DNA of 64,000 bases from Morinoia aosen (taxonomy: Eukaryota; Arthropoda; Malacostraca; Amphipoda; Talitridae), in NCBI GenBank assembly GCA_030386875.1, contig CM059566.1, positions 37,980,068 through 38,044,067 of the forward strand, read 5' to 3'. Made by a program: the position numbers and the translations under genes. Shown here one piece after another: positions 11,172-21,830 of the stretch (positions are counted from its first letter, which is position 1; every line of letters starts with the position of its first letter). The notes below the pieces were generated by a model that ran no database searches, was not told where the DNA came from, and saw nothing but the letters and a program-made list of their open reading frames with translations.

Positions 11172-11409
11172 TAATTTCTCGCTCAATTTGTTAACAAGTA
11201 TTTAGCTAGAATCGGATTCACCTATGTATACCTACCTTGTTTACTAGTGAATTTTAATTACTGTTACTGTTTAATTACTGTTTAATTAATCATCAACTCA
11301 ACAACATCCCCTTGACTGTTCAATAGACATGACTGCTAATATTCGAACAGAATTAGCAGCGACTGAAGCTACGCGACCAAGATGATGACATCTATGTAAA
11401 GATTTAGTA

Positions 11410-11601
11410 CAGTATGTGCCACAAAAACCGGAACCGAGTATTTATTTTCCCATATCAGTGATACCATCATAAGAATACCGTACGAATTTAATTTCTAGCA
11501 AAATTATCTTTCAAAATTGACCCATAGAAAAGGTATTTTCATGATGGTATTACTGTTACGGGAAAATAAATACTCGGTTTGGGTTTTTCTGGCACATACT
11601 G
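11410..11601. mobile_element. Tc1/mariner-type MITE, 192 bp
   Basis: Inverted ends of about 60 bp begin CAGTATGTGCCA and end TGGCACATACTG, each flanked by TA (11408-11409 and 11602-11603). The arms include GAGTATTTATTTTCCC and GGGAAAATAAATACTC and continue to ATACCATCAT/ATGATGGTAT. TA target plus CAGT-type terminus is characteristic of Tc1/mariner elements. There is no transposase. Only one copy is seen in this window. Confidence 0.82.
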
Positions 11602-11796
11602 TACCTTGTTTGCGCCCAATTGCTATCACGCCCAGCAGATTTGACTTTGTATAGAAAAGAAATGTTTTAATATCTCGGTGTAAATACATTGCTCTCATCC
11701 TATGTTAGACATGAATGAGACGCGAGTAAATTGGGGGAAAAAATAGTTTGTAGTTCGAATGATTGGTTAAAACAGAGCAAAAACATGAGTTTAATT
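11602..11796. other. Unique spacer
   Basis: Nothing recognised between the MITE and the purine-rich array. Confidence 0.4.
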
Positions 11797-12597
11797 AGCA
11801 CCAGTGGGAGCAGAGTGGGAGGGAAGATCACCACCAGTGGGAGCAGAGTGGGAGGGAGGATCACCACCTGTGGGAGAAGGTGAGAGGGAAGATCACCACC
11901 AGTGGGAGCAGAGTGGGAGGGAGGATCACCACCTGTGGGAGCAGGTGGGAGGGAAGATCACCACCAGTGGGAGCAGAGTGGGATGGAGGATCACCACCTG
12001 TGGGAGCAGGTGGGAGGGAAGATCACCACCAGTGGGAGCAGAGTGGGAGGGAGGATCACCACCTGTGGGAGAAGGTGAGAGGGAAGATCACCACCAGTGG
12101 GAGCAGAGTGGGAGGGAGGATCACCACCTGTGGGAGAAGGTGAGAGGGAAGATCACCACCAGTGGGAGCAGAGTGGGATGGAGGATCACCACCTGTGGGA
12201 GCAGGTGGGAGGGAAGATCACCACCAGTGGGAGCAGAGTGGGAGGGAGGATCACCACCTGTGGGAGCAGGTGGGAGGGAAGATCACCACCAGTGGGAGCA
12301 GAGTGGGAGGGAGGATCACCACCTGTGGGAGCAGGTGGGAGGGAAGATCACCACCAGTGGGAGCAGAGTGGGAGTGAGGATCACCACCTGTGGGAGCAGG
12401 TGGGAGGGAGGATCACCACCAGTGGGAGCAGAGTGGGAGGGAGGATCACCACCAGTGGGAGCAGGTGGGAGGGAGGATCACCACCTGTGGGAGCAGGTGG
12501 GAGGGAGGATCACCACCAGTGGGAGCAGGTGGGAGGGAGGATCACCACCTGTGGGAGCAGGTGGGAGGGTGGATCACCACCAGTGGGAGCAGAGCGT
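11797..12597. repeat. 32/33-bp purine-rich minisatellite with dimeric units
   Basis: Two monomer types alternate: AGTGGGAGCAGAGTGGGAGG... (33 bp) and TGTGGGAGCAGGTGGGAGGG... (32 bp), both ending GATCACCACC. Together they form a ~65-bp dimer. A GAAGGTGAGAG variant recurs at 11876, 12070 and 12136. Towards the 3' end (after 12380) the alternation breaks down. G-runs are regularly spaced, so G-quadruplex formation is possible. Forward frames of up to 403 codons arise from the repeat. Confidence 0.92.
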
Positions 12598-12639
12598 GGA
12601 AGGTTCCCACGCCAGGGATCGTTTGGTTGAAATGTCCTT

Positions 12640-12850
12640 CCGCTGCTGCATCCTCCGGCACCGGGCTGTTCCTCCGCCTCCTGCGCCTCCTTCTCCGCCT
12701 CCTCTGCCTCCTTCTCTGCCTCCGCCTCCTTCTTCTTTGCCTCCTCCGCCTCCTTCTTGTTCTCCTCCGTCTTATTCTTCTTCCTCCGCCTCCTTCTTTT
12801 TCTCCTCCGTTTTATTCTCCTCCTTCTTCTTTGCCTCTTCCACCATCTCC
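12640..12850. repeat. Polypyrimidine tract (CCTCCTTCT / GCCTCC)n
   Basis: A C/T-dominated tract is built from CCGCCTCCTTCTT-like words; its complement encodes a Lys/Glu/Ala repeat by chance. It follows the G-rich array directly, so purine strand bias switches from top to bottom strand at about 12.6 kb. Confidence 0.85.
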
Positions 12851-13064
12851 GACTCAAAAACATACTCATTTTTTAGTAAAATTTCACATAGTCCTCCTCC
12901 TACCCAGCACCACTCAGCACCGCCTCTCGAGGCGCAGCTCAAGTGCTGTCATTTCTTCTCTAACTCACTCGTGCGAGCATGCGCAGTGCTATCCTCACAA
13001 TGTCACTGTCACTAAGTTTCTTCTTTGTACTCGTACAGCCTGTGTTTTTTTACCCCATGCGAGA

Positions 13065-13325
13065 TTTTGATACTTGCGTCGTTGATATTTGCGTCTTTGA
13101 TATTGGGCCATTGATACCTGGGTTTTTGAGATTTATGTAAAGGTGTTGGCGTATTTGATATTTGCACCATTGATATTTATGTCTCTGACATTTACGTCGA
13201 TATATTTGCGTTTTTAATAGTTTTGCCATTGGTATTTGCGTTTATGAAATTGATATCAATATATTTGCGCCTTCGATATTTGTGTTTTTGACATATATAT
13301 CAAAGTATTTGCAGCGTTGATTTGT
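13065..13325. repeat. Degenerate TTTGATATTTGCGT repeat, 17-22 bp
   Basis: About 13 imperfect units share GATATTTGCG with linkers such as TCGTT, TCTTT and TTTTT. Spacing is irregular, so the array is old. Confidence 0.75.
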
Positions 13326-14071
13326 GTAATATTAATTTGAGGTTGCCCTTTTGGAGCCTTACTTCATATCGGGTGGTTCCCACATAAATAATTAAGTCAG
13401 TGATGCAGTCAGACCTGCGACACTGGCCGCTCTTGGTCATTCAGTGGTGACACCTACAGTGATTCCAGAGGCAATCATTCGTCTTTGGTAGAAAACTAAT
13501 GCACGAGTACCATCCTGTTGATCCTTGAAAGAATTTGCGTTTTTTAAATATGAAAACCATACCTTACATTTTCTGTCCTACCCTTAACTTATCTTATGAA
13601 TCTAACTCAACTTAACCAAACGAACCCATTCCTAACGTAACCTAACGTATCCTGCCTGAACAATCAATTTTCTGAGTGTCTAATTTTTTTAGTTTGCCAG
13701 ATAGCAGCCTTGAAATATTCGTCACACAATGAATATTTTCAATGGATCGGATTCATAGAGCAGCTCATTTGAATTTTAAATTTTGCTCTACGTTATTGCA
13801 GAATGCAAAAAGTGGACGGTGACTAGCGAAGGAGTATAAAAGTGAGCGACCAAGATGATCAGAGTTTTTGAAAAGTAAGCAGATTTAAACCTTGGCGCTG
13901 CCATCGTATTAAGTCTTATCGTGTAACACTACCGACCTGATAACGTAAGCACACGTATGACTCGCCTATCCTCGTAGGAATAATCGTACCTCATCCCCAA
14001 TCGAACGCAGACATTTTTTTTTTGAATGATTCTTAAAGAACATTGCTTCATGAACGTAACGCACTGTAGAT
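13326..14071. other. Unique DNA with a CCTAACC-like patch
   Basis: 13570-13650 contains repeated AACCTAAC/AACTTAAC words. They are not a telomeric array. No gene is supported. Confidence 0.4.
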
Positions 14072-14322
14072 GAAACAAGGTAGGGTTAAACCAGTTTTTT
14101 TTTGGTCGACCGAGGGGCAATGCTGACGTCATGGCAACGACCAATAGCAGCGCTCATAGTGCATCTGACAACACTACCAGCCCCAAATCTGACACCACTA
14201 TTGGCCCAATGTCATGTCGCGATGGTGACGTCATGAAGTTTGTTTGAGATGAAGCCGTTCTATTGGCTACCCGGACAAAAGGAGGGGTATATTTCCCATG
14301 GAAAGGACTCTACCTCTTTTCC
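14072..14322. mobile_element. 251-bp MITE carrying two TGACGTCA sites, copy 2
   Basis: It is inverted relative to 8973-9223 and also 251 bp long. Ends are GAAACAAGGTAGGGTTAAAC and GGACTCTACCTCTTTTCC. Perfect TGACGTCA palindromes are kept at 14124-14131 and 14226-14233, although flanking bases have diverged. CCAATAG and ATTGGCCCAAT motifs lie between them. Confidence 0.8.
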
Positions 14323-14815
14323 TCTACATACATATACATTTAAATGCAGGTTAACCTTTTAAACATTCTAGTCTCGTGCGCGCGGCAACACACAGTGTCT
14401 GCCAACAAGTGGGCCGGTATCTTATCTGCGATAAGTTTGGGAACAATGATGGTGCATTCAGGGCGACTGCATTCAGGGCGACTGCTTGTCAAGAATGCAC
14501 TGATATTCAGCAAAGCACGACGAATTGCCGTGCACGAGATTTCACGTACAGACACAATTTTTTTAATCTCAACGATTAATTTTCTTCTACAGCCCCATAT
14601 ATCGCTAAGAGAAGTAAAATTGGTTGTGCGGAAGTTTCATTTAAATACTATTATATGTATTAAAGAATGTAAGGTTTTCTACATACTTTGGTAACAATGA
14701 ACATTGCCACTGGATTATAATACAGGGGGGCTCAAATCTAACTGACAATTTAATTCGTTGATAAAGCCTAAAATCTGAACGCTAGTAAGTTGGAACGTAT
14801 TTTATTAGAAAAAAC
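14323..14815. other. Unique DNA, overlapping small frames
   Basis: Frames at 14340-14694 on both strands are unrecognised. A 15-bp direct repeat GCATTCAGGGCGACT occurs twice near 14455. No splice-flanked exon is apparent. Confidence 0.35.
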
Positions 14816-14819
14816 ACTT

Positions 14820-14945
14820 CTTACGATTCACGAACACTATTTTACAGTTCTCTAAAACATTTTATGGTTCACTGAAATTATTTTATGGTTCACTGATACT
14901 ATTTCACGCTCACGAAACATTTTTGACGGTTCTTTAATGATAAAC
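14820..14945. repeat. ~30-bp degenerate tandem repeat, four units
   Basis: Units resemble TTCACTGAAATTATTTTATGG with substitutions. It is a weak, old array. Confidence 0.55.
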
Positions 14946-15377
14946 ACGGTCATGTTCCCATCTAGGGACTCCTTTCTTTGTTGTTTCCAAAGCGCTCTTT
15001 AGCGAACCAGACGAGAATTAAGCTGTTTCATAAAGAATGTTGTTTATGAATTCATGTAAATTTGTCGATTTTGTTTCATAAACTCGTGGATTAAGACATA
15101 TCCGGGAGAAAAAATCGCAGAGGAAGAAATCGGAAGAACGAGCAGGCTAAGAGATGTTGCCAACATTTTACGCTTTCCCGATTTGGTAACATCTCTTTGC
15201 GTTTTCCAGGTTCTGTTAAAACGGTCAGTTACTTCTGGGCCTCTGTGTACTTAAATAAATGTTGTTTTTTAAGGTACTCAGTGTTCACAACCCAAACACG
15301 TTCCCCCATTGCGACGTCATTAACGTTTCGAAAATTCGGCAGACCATCACCGTGAAACACTACCCATTCTATACCAT
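14946..15377. other. Unique DNA
   Basis: There are repeated GCGTTTTCC/ATCTCTT words near 15160-15210 but nothing classifiable. Confidence 0.35.
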
Positions 15378-15763
15378 CAAACTTTGGGTGCTACTATAGC
15401 GTGAGGTCTACCGCCTTATATCACCAACCCAGGTGCAGTTTGAGTTGTTCAAATAGTTTATCGCTACATTAAATGTATGGAAATAACAAATATCCATTAT
15501 TAACCTAACATAACCTCATACTATAGTACTAACTAGAAGTAAATCTCATGTTATAGTGTGGTAGATCACACGCTATGGTACTAGCATGAGGTAGGTATCA
15601 TGCTATAGTGTGGTAGATCTCACGGTATAGTACTAACTAGAGGCAAATCTCATGTTACAGTGTGGTTTCTCTCTATTTCTTAAATTTTACTATAAGCAGG
15701 AATGTCTTTAGTTTTAACTTGACCCTGTAGTCTGTATCATCTTCTTTATTTTTTACGTCACAT

Positions 15764-16796
15764 TTGACTTACTGTTTCTTAATCTTTATGACTGACCATG
15801 TTGATATATTCGATGATATTGATCCAGATCTCAATCATTTGAATAGATTGCATCCAAACCTAAATGAAACTGGGAATTGTAAGTACCTAAATATTAAAGA
15901 ATTCAATGAATCGATGAGAAAAACCTGTAACGATCTCTCAGTATTATGTTGGAACTGTAGGTCCATTTATCCGAAAATAGATGAAATATCTTGTACTATC
16001 ACTGAGCTAAACAGCAATTTTGATGTTCTCAGTTTCACCGAAAGTTGGCTAGATGACTCAACTAAAGACCTAATTCAAATTCAGAACTATAATAGCCATC
16101 ATTCACTCCGTAGCAACAAACGTGGTGGTGGCATCAGTACGTACATATCTAAGCACATATCATCGAAAATCATTATAAGTGCAACTATGAATCGTGAACA
16201 TATTGAGACTCTATTTATAAAACTAACGAAAAATGGTGAACGGATTGTACTTGGGACTGTATATAGGCCCCCAACGGCTTGCAACATTTCTTTCCTGAAC
16301 GAGCTTCAAAGCATAATATCTCAGTTTAACAAATCTCTATACAATGACATAATAATTTGCGGGGATTTCAACTTCGATCTTCTTCAATATGAAAGCTGTG
16401 AACAAATCTCAAACTTCATAAATGTTTTTCAGTCTAACTCCTTCCTTCCAATCATCACGAAACCTACGCGTATTACATCTGAATCTGCCACGCTGCTCGA
16501 TAATATTTTTATGTTAGATCCGACTGATTTTCTTACAGGAATAATAATTTCCGACTTATCTGACCATTTTCCTGTGTTTCTCATCAAGAAAAATGTCTAT
16601 AGTCCCTGCAACAGCCCACATGCTGAGACTTTTTCATACGGTTGTATAAACGAATATAACTTGGGAACAATGCGAACTGTTCTAGAAGAATTAATGCCAT
16701 CATTGGACATCTATGAACTAGACAATAATGCGATTAACATTGACCAAGCAATACTAAATCTAACTGAAACTATAACGACCGCATATAACCAGTGTT
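15764..16796 (+). pseudogene. LINE ORF, APE-type endonuclease part
   Basis: The N-terminal part of the LINE polyprotein nicks target DNA to prime reverse transcription. AP-endonuclease landmarks appear in order: VLCWNCRSI near residue 60, the catalytic glutamate in FTESWLDD near 90, GTVYRPP near 165, CGDFNFD near 199, a LLDNIFM block near 245 and SDLSDHFPVF near 263. An alternative start is the ATG at 15788. Reading is lost at 16797, where a tRNA-like element with a 12-bp duplication is inserted; past it the same protein resumes at about 17033 with a TSPKNRQKPW-like linker. Confidence 0.88.
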
Positions 16797-17020
16797 CGAG
16801 GAGCTCACGAGATTCGAACTCAGGACTTAAATTCACCGCGCCAAAACGCTTTCGATCGCGCTACCGTTCTGCTTTCTGGCGCGGTGAATTTAAGTCCTGA
16901 GTTCGAATCTCGTGAGCTCCTCGTACATTTATTTGTTTGAAAAACCTTGTGGAAGCAGTAGCTTTCCGTACTAGATTTGTAACTGTTTCTGGGGGTGACT
17001 TGACTTTGAACTCTCGATAC
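16797..17020 (-). mobile_element. tRNA-like foldback retroposon (224 bp) inside the LINE
   Basis: ATAACCAGTGTT is duplicated exactly at 16785-16796 and 17021-17032, defining the insert. 16797-16843 and 16877-16923 are perfect 47-bp inverted repeats around a 33-bp loop. On the minus strand GGTAGCGCGATCG resembles a pol III A box and GAGTTCGAATCTC a B box/T-arm. The opposite arm carries the same B-like box, so the tRNA-like 3' half is present twice, head to head. The remaining ~97 bp (16924-17020) is an unrelated body. The 12-bp duplication indicates LINE-driven retroposition. Confidence 0.8.
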
Positions 17021-17032
17021 ATAACCAGTGTT

Positions 17033-19025
17033 GTCCAATAATCACCCGCACAATTTCGCCGAAAAATAGACAAAAGCCTTGGATTACTGAAGATATCGTG
17101 ATCAATATAAAGAAACGTCAAGCATACTTAGCCTTACTATACGAAGGACGAATCTCTAGATTACCGTATAACAGATTCAGGAATCATGTGACAAATCAAA
17201 TACGAACATCGGAACAAAACTACTTTACGCACAAATTTACTGAATACAAAACTGATGTTAAAAAAACTTGGCACCTGCTTAATTCATGCTATAGACCGAA
17301 TAATAACGCCAAAAAACAATTGAGTCCATCGTTCACGAAAATGTAAAATATCATGATAAACAAGATATTGCAACAGTGTTTAACAACTTTTTTATAAATA
17401 TAGGGAAAAATATAGCCGATAGTGTCGTTAGTGAACCTACAGACCACTTGCAATACATGGACCATGTCCGTGAACACAACTCTTTCTTTTTCACGCCAAC
17501 TAATCCCTCCGATGTAATTACGTGCATAAACAACTTGAAAAATAAATCAAATGGATTAAATACATTTTCAGCTAAAAATGTTAAGTCTATTGCTGATATA
17601 ATAGCACCGTGCATATCTAATATTATCAACCATTCACTTTCTCAAGGTATCTTTCCCAACTCTCTCAAAACTGCCATAGTCACGCCTATTTTTAAAAATG
17701 GTGATAAAAGCTTCGTTAATAATTATAGACCTATCTCTGTTTTACCAATTATGAGCAAAATATTTGAAAAAATTGTGTATAAAAAAGTGCATTCGTATTT
17801 TGAACAAAAATCTTTTCTTTATGACAGACAATACGGTTTTCGTTCTTAGAAATCAACGACACAAGCTCTATTAAATCATTTACAGTACCTTTACTCTAAT
17901 ATAGATGAAGGAAAGGTTGTTTTCTCCGTTTTTCTTGACTTTCGAAAAGCATTCGACTGTGTGGACCATAAGATATTACTCTCGAAACTACACTGTTATG
18001 GCATTCGTGGAATTGCCCATGATTGGTTCAAATCATACCTAACAAATCGGAAGCAATACGTTGTCGTTGACGACGCAAAATCGGACCCACAGACAATTAG
18101 CCATGGAGTTCCACAAGGATCTGTCCTTGGGCCTCTCCTATTTCTGATATTTATAAATGATATTATCCAATCAACATCAATTTTCAAATTCATACTTTTT
18201 GCCGATGACAGCACGCTTTCTACGGTCCTTCCGAGCCAAAATCCCGCTATGATTGCGGAAAGTATAAATAATGAACTCCATAATGTTTCATTATGGCTTA
18301 AAGCTAATAAAATAAGCCTCAACATCGATAAAACAAAATATATTACATTCTCATACAAGAAAAGCATATCTCTCCAGCACATAAAAATTGGCGAAGGTGA
18401 AATTGAAGAAACCAACTCATGCAAGTTTCTGGGCATCATAATAGATAAACATCTGACCTTTAAAGAGCAAATCGCTCATATTAGTTCTAAATTATCGAAA
18501 TCCATCGGAATCCTGAATAAAGTTAAAAATTACCTGCCTGAAACAGCTTTACGAATGCTCTACCGAACGCTCATTTCACCATACTTGCAGTACGGAATAG
18601 AGGCATGGCACGGAACTGATAAAAATAAAACCAATGAAATTTTTACTCTGCAAAAAAGAGCAATCAGAGCGGTAAAGAATCTAGAATATAATGCTCACAC
18701 AAATGATTCATTCAAAAATTTACAAATACTTAAACTTTCAGATCTCTACAAAATCTCCATTTGTAATTTCATTTACAAAACATTAAGAAATGATGGCGAC
18801 AATAGCCTGAAACTCTTATTAAGTGCTCAGACTGGTCATCACGACCATTTAACCCGAAATAGAAGTAAATTCATGCTTCCTTATTATTCAAAGGCCCGGT
18901 CGCAACACAGTATCCTCTTCGTTGGAACTAAAACTTGGAACTCAATACCTGCGGAGATCCGTGATAGTAATTCTTACAAGGTATTCAAAAGAAATCTCGA
19001 GACTCACTTCCTATCGGAATATTAG
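17033..19025 (+). pseudogene. LINE ORF, reverse transcriptase part (broken)
   Basis: The C-terminal part copies the element's RNA into DNA. The linker runs to 17340, where a frameshift moves reading to the frame of 17376. YRPISVLPIMSKIFEKI and RQYGFRS precede a TAG at 17847-17849; the same frame continues through 17850-19025. Further RT motifs are FLDFRKAFDCVDH (motif A aspartate), GVPQGSVLGPLLFLIFINDI, FADDSTL (catalytic Asp pair, Phe for the usual Tyr) and CKFLGIIID. The thumb/C-terminal region ends at LETHFLSEY. Two lesions plus the inserted element make it a pseudogene, though sequence decay is otherwise light. Confidence 0.9.
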
Positions 19026-19594
19026 TCGTGTAAGATCACCAAGTCAAATCCTGTCTCCTACATGACTGTTTCCAATAATGATATTTGCCATGGGTAATAT
19101 GTAATATGTAATTTGCCTTCAGTCTGCTGTTAAATCTTTTATCGAATATACTGTTAAATATAGTCCATATAACCTATATTGTAAAATGAAATATCTGATA
19201 TCGAGTAAATTATCTCACTGATCAGTCAAATGCGAAACTAGGTTAAGTGATTTAGGTTAAACATTATTGTACACCTTAGAATAATGTTGATGGTAGGATG
19301 CCCCAGAAGTCGCTGAACTTATTCGGGCCCACAGGTAGCTATATTCAAACTTGTCCATTGTACTAGACTTAAGAAACATTCTACCTCTGTATCTCCTGTG
19401 GTAAATAAATTGTTTAAAATTGTTTAAATTGTTTGGTACACCTCACGCTATATAGTACTAGCTAGAAGTAGATATCATGCTATTGTGCGGTAGGCATCAC
19501 GCTATAGCAGCACCCCTCACGCTACAGTACTAGCTAGAGGTAGATCTCATGCCACGGTGTGGTAGGCCTCACGCTACAGCAGAACCAAACATTG

Positions 19595-20745
19595 AGCCAT
19601 CCCAACTTTTTCCACCGACCAACTCTCCGGTCCCACGCCCGAACTCCCACCGTCTCACCGCCTCGAGGCGTCAGCAGGTCTGTCTTCCCGACCACGGAAA
19701 AAAACGATGCCGATTCTGCAAATTATGTACCATGGCCAACACCTCAGTTCCCTGGAGAGAAGGGAAGATATTTTGACTAATTTGTTGAGAACTAACTAAG
19801 GGAATCAAGAAATGGGATTTAAGTGCTAATTGTTCGAGTCTTTTACAAACAATTAAGGCACAGACGGGTCATTATCGGAGTGTAGAAAGACGAGCTAAAG
19901 ACAAGAAAACGTCTGATCTAATCGCCCACTGTGTGCAATTGATTAATTATTGAACTTTCTACGACCACTGTTCTCAACTAATTGCCCTACGACCACTGTA
20001 AAATGACAACCACTGTAAAATGACTGAAAATTCCCACCATCTCTTCTTTCAGAAGAACAATTGAGAGCGTTTATTATTGCTCGTTGACTTGGGAGCTGGC
20101 CGAGAGTTACTGGCCTCATCGACGCCAGTGAGAGCCGTTACAGGTCGTCACACTCTGAACAGATCCTCATGAGAGGCCACAGGTCAAAAACAAGTCCCAG
20201 CATTTGACTTCGGGTTACGTTAACTTCCCTCCTCCCCAATCCCCTACCAGGGTTTTTAAAGAGGTCTTCCTTTCGGAGTTGATCCTTTGTCAGTCTGTTT
20301 ACGAAGTCTACCTCAGGATGATGCTTGCATGAGATACTATAAACAGGAGACACATCTGTGTATCTGTGTACATCTTTGAAAATAGCGCAACTTGTTTCCC
20401 CGGACCCAAGTTCTAAATTCATTTCTCACGCCTATAAGCACATAATTTCGTCGCATTACGAGCGGTAATTACCATTAGTCCATTTCCAAAAAACCACTAC
20501 AAGTAACGACTTTTTCAGAGTGACGGTTTTTCCTAAATCTTTTTATCGAAAACACTACGTCGGTGTGGGTTATGATGGCACTCATGTCCTGACATTGCAG
20601 AAATCGCGCCCTTGAGTCATGCGAAGACTACTCCGGAAACTCCTAAACCTCGTTCACTTCTTTTTTATGTGAATCCCAAGAAATTGAGAAGCGCATTAGT
20701 TTAGTAAAGTTCGACCGTGGGAGTCTCGGCCCTGTTCAAGTGCGT
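19595..20745. other. Unique DNA
   Basis: About 1.1 kb in which I support no gene. Frames at 19549-19780 overlap the MITE end, and a minus-strand frame at 20138-20422 is unrecognised. Confidence 0.35.
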
Positions 20746-20754
20746 ACTTCCTGA

Positions 20755-21830
20755 GCCATGTTCTCAGGAAATGGTGAGCCCAGTTCTTCTCAGGAAATGG
20801 TGAGTCCAGTTCTTTTCTGGAAATGGTGAGCCCAGTTCTTCTCAGGAAATGGTGAGCCCAGTTCCTCTCAGGAAATGGTGAGCCCAGTTCTTCTCAGGAA
20901 ATGGTGAGCCCAGTTCCTCTCAGGAAATGGTGAGCCCAGTTCCTCTCAGGAAATGGTGAGCCCAGTTCTTCTCAGGAAATGGTGAGCCCAGTTCTTCTCA
21001 GGAAATGGTGAGCCCAGTTCTTATCAGGAAATGGTGAGCCCAGTTCCTCTCAGGAAATGGTGAGCCCAGTTCTTCTCAGGAAATGGTGAGCCCAGTTCTT
21101 TTCAGGAAATGGTGAGCAAAGTTCATCTCAGAAAATGGTGGGCCAGTTCTTCTCAAGAAATGGTGAGCCCAGTTCTTCTCAGGAAATGGTGAGCCCAGTT
21201 CCTCTCAGGAAATTGTGAGCCCAGTTCCTCTCAGGAAATGGTGAGCCCAGTTCTTATCAGGAAATGGTGAGCCCAGTTCCTCTCAGGAAATGGTGAGCCC
21301 AGTTCCTCTCAGGAAATGGTGAGCCCAGTTCCTCTCAGGAAATAGTGAGCACAGTTCCTCTCAGGAAATGGTGAGCCCAGTTCCTCTCAGGAAATCGTGA
21401 GCACAGTTCTTATCAGGAAATGGTGAGCCCAGTTCCTCTCAGGAAATGGTGAGCTCAGTTCCTCTCAGGAAATGGTGAGCCCAGTTCCTCTCAGGAAATG
21501 GTGAGCCCAGTTCTTTTCAGGAAATGGTGAGCACAGTTCATCTCAGAAAATGATGGGCCCAGTTCTTCTCAGGAAATGGTGAGCCCAGTTCTTCTCAGGA
21601 AATGTTGAGCCCAGTTCATCTCAGAAAATGGTGAGCCCAGTTCTTCTCAGGAAATGGTGAGCCCAGTTCTTCTCAAGAAATGGTGAGCCCAGTTCTTCTC
21701 AGGAAATGGTGAGCCCAGTTCCTCTCAGGAAATGGTGAGCCCAGTTCCTCTCAGGAAATGGTGAGCCCAGTTCTTCTCAGGAAATGATGAGCAAGTTCGT
21801 TTCAGGAAATGATGAGCCCAGTTGACCCGT
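20755..21830. repeat. 26-bp minisatellite, ~41 copies
   Basis: The unit is CTCAGGAAATGGTGAGCCCA plus GTTCTT or GTTCCT. A distinctive variant block (TTTTCAGG..GAGCAAAGTTCATCTCAGAAAATGG) near 21095-21150 recurs near 21510-21560. This indicates an internal higher-order duplication of about 415 bp. Confidence 0.93.

Larger units (their letters stand above)
15666..19436 (+). mobile_element. Non-LTR retrotransposon (LINE), APE endonuclease + RT, inactivated
   Basis: This ~3.8-kb element has a short leader, one long endonuclease/reverse-transcriptase frame and a ~410-bp 3' UTR ending in AAATTGTTT-type tandem words after GGTAAATAAATTG. No separate ORF1 is seen, so it either lacks one or is 5'-truncated. 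The domain set and FADD active-site box fit the Jockey/CR1/L2-like assemblage; I cannot fix the clade. The frame carries a 224-bp insertion, a frameshift (17340-17376) and an in-frame TAG (17847-17849), so it cannot be active. It sits inside a MITE at a GTGTGGT site with only ~4 bp possibly duplicated. Confidence 0.9.
15387..19585 (+). mobile_element. 9-bp-TSD MITE with ~5 modules, split by a LINE (copy B)
   Basis: The left end GGTGCTACTATAGCGTGAGG (15387) and the right end GGCCTCACGCTACAGCAGAAC (to 19585) are terminal inverted repeats. Flanks are CAAACTTTG (15378-15386) and CAAACATTG (19586-19594), a 9-bp duplication with one mismatch. MITE sequence occupies 15387-15665 and 19437-19585; the rest is the inserted LINE. 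About five 51-bp-type modules (GTACTARCTAGARGTARATC...) are present, three before and two after the LINE. A 9-bp duplication is typical of Mutator-like elements, but that assignment is inference. Confidence 0.78.

Noticed and set aside
13570-13650. Telomere-like repeat (AACCTAACC words)
   Set aside because: The words are irregular and few; no (TTAGG)n or (CCTAA)n run is present.
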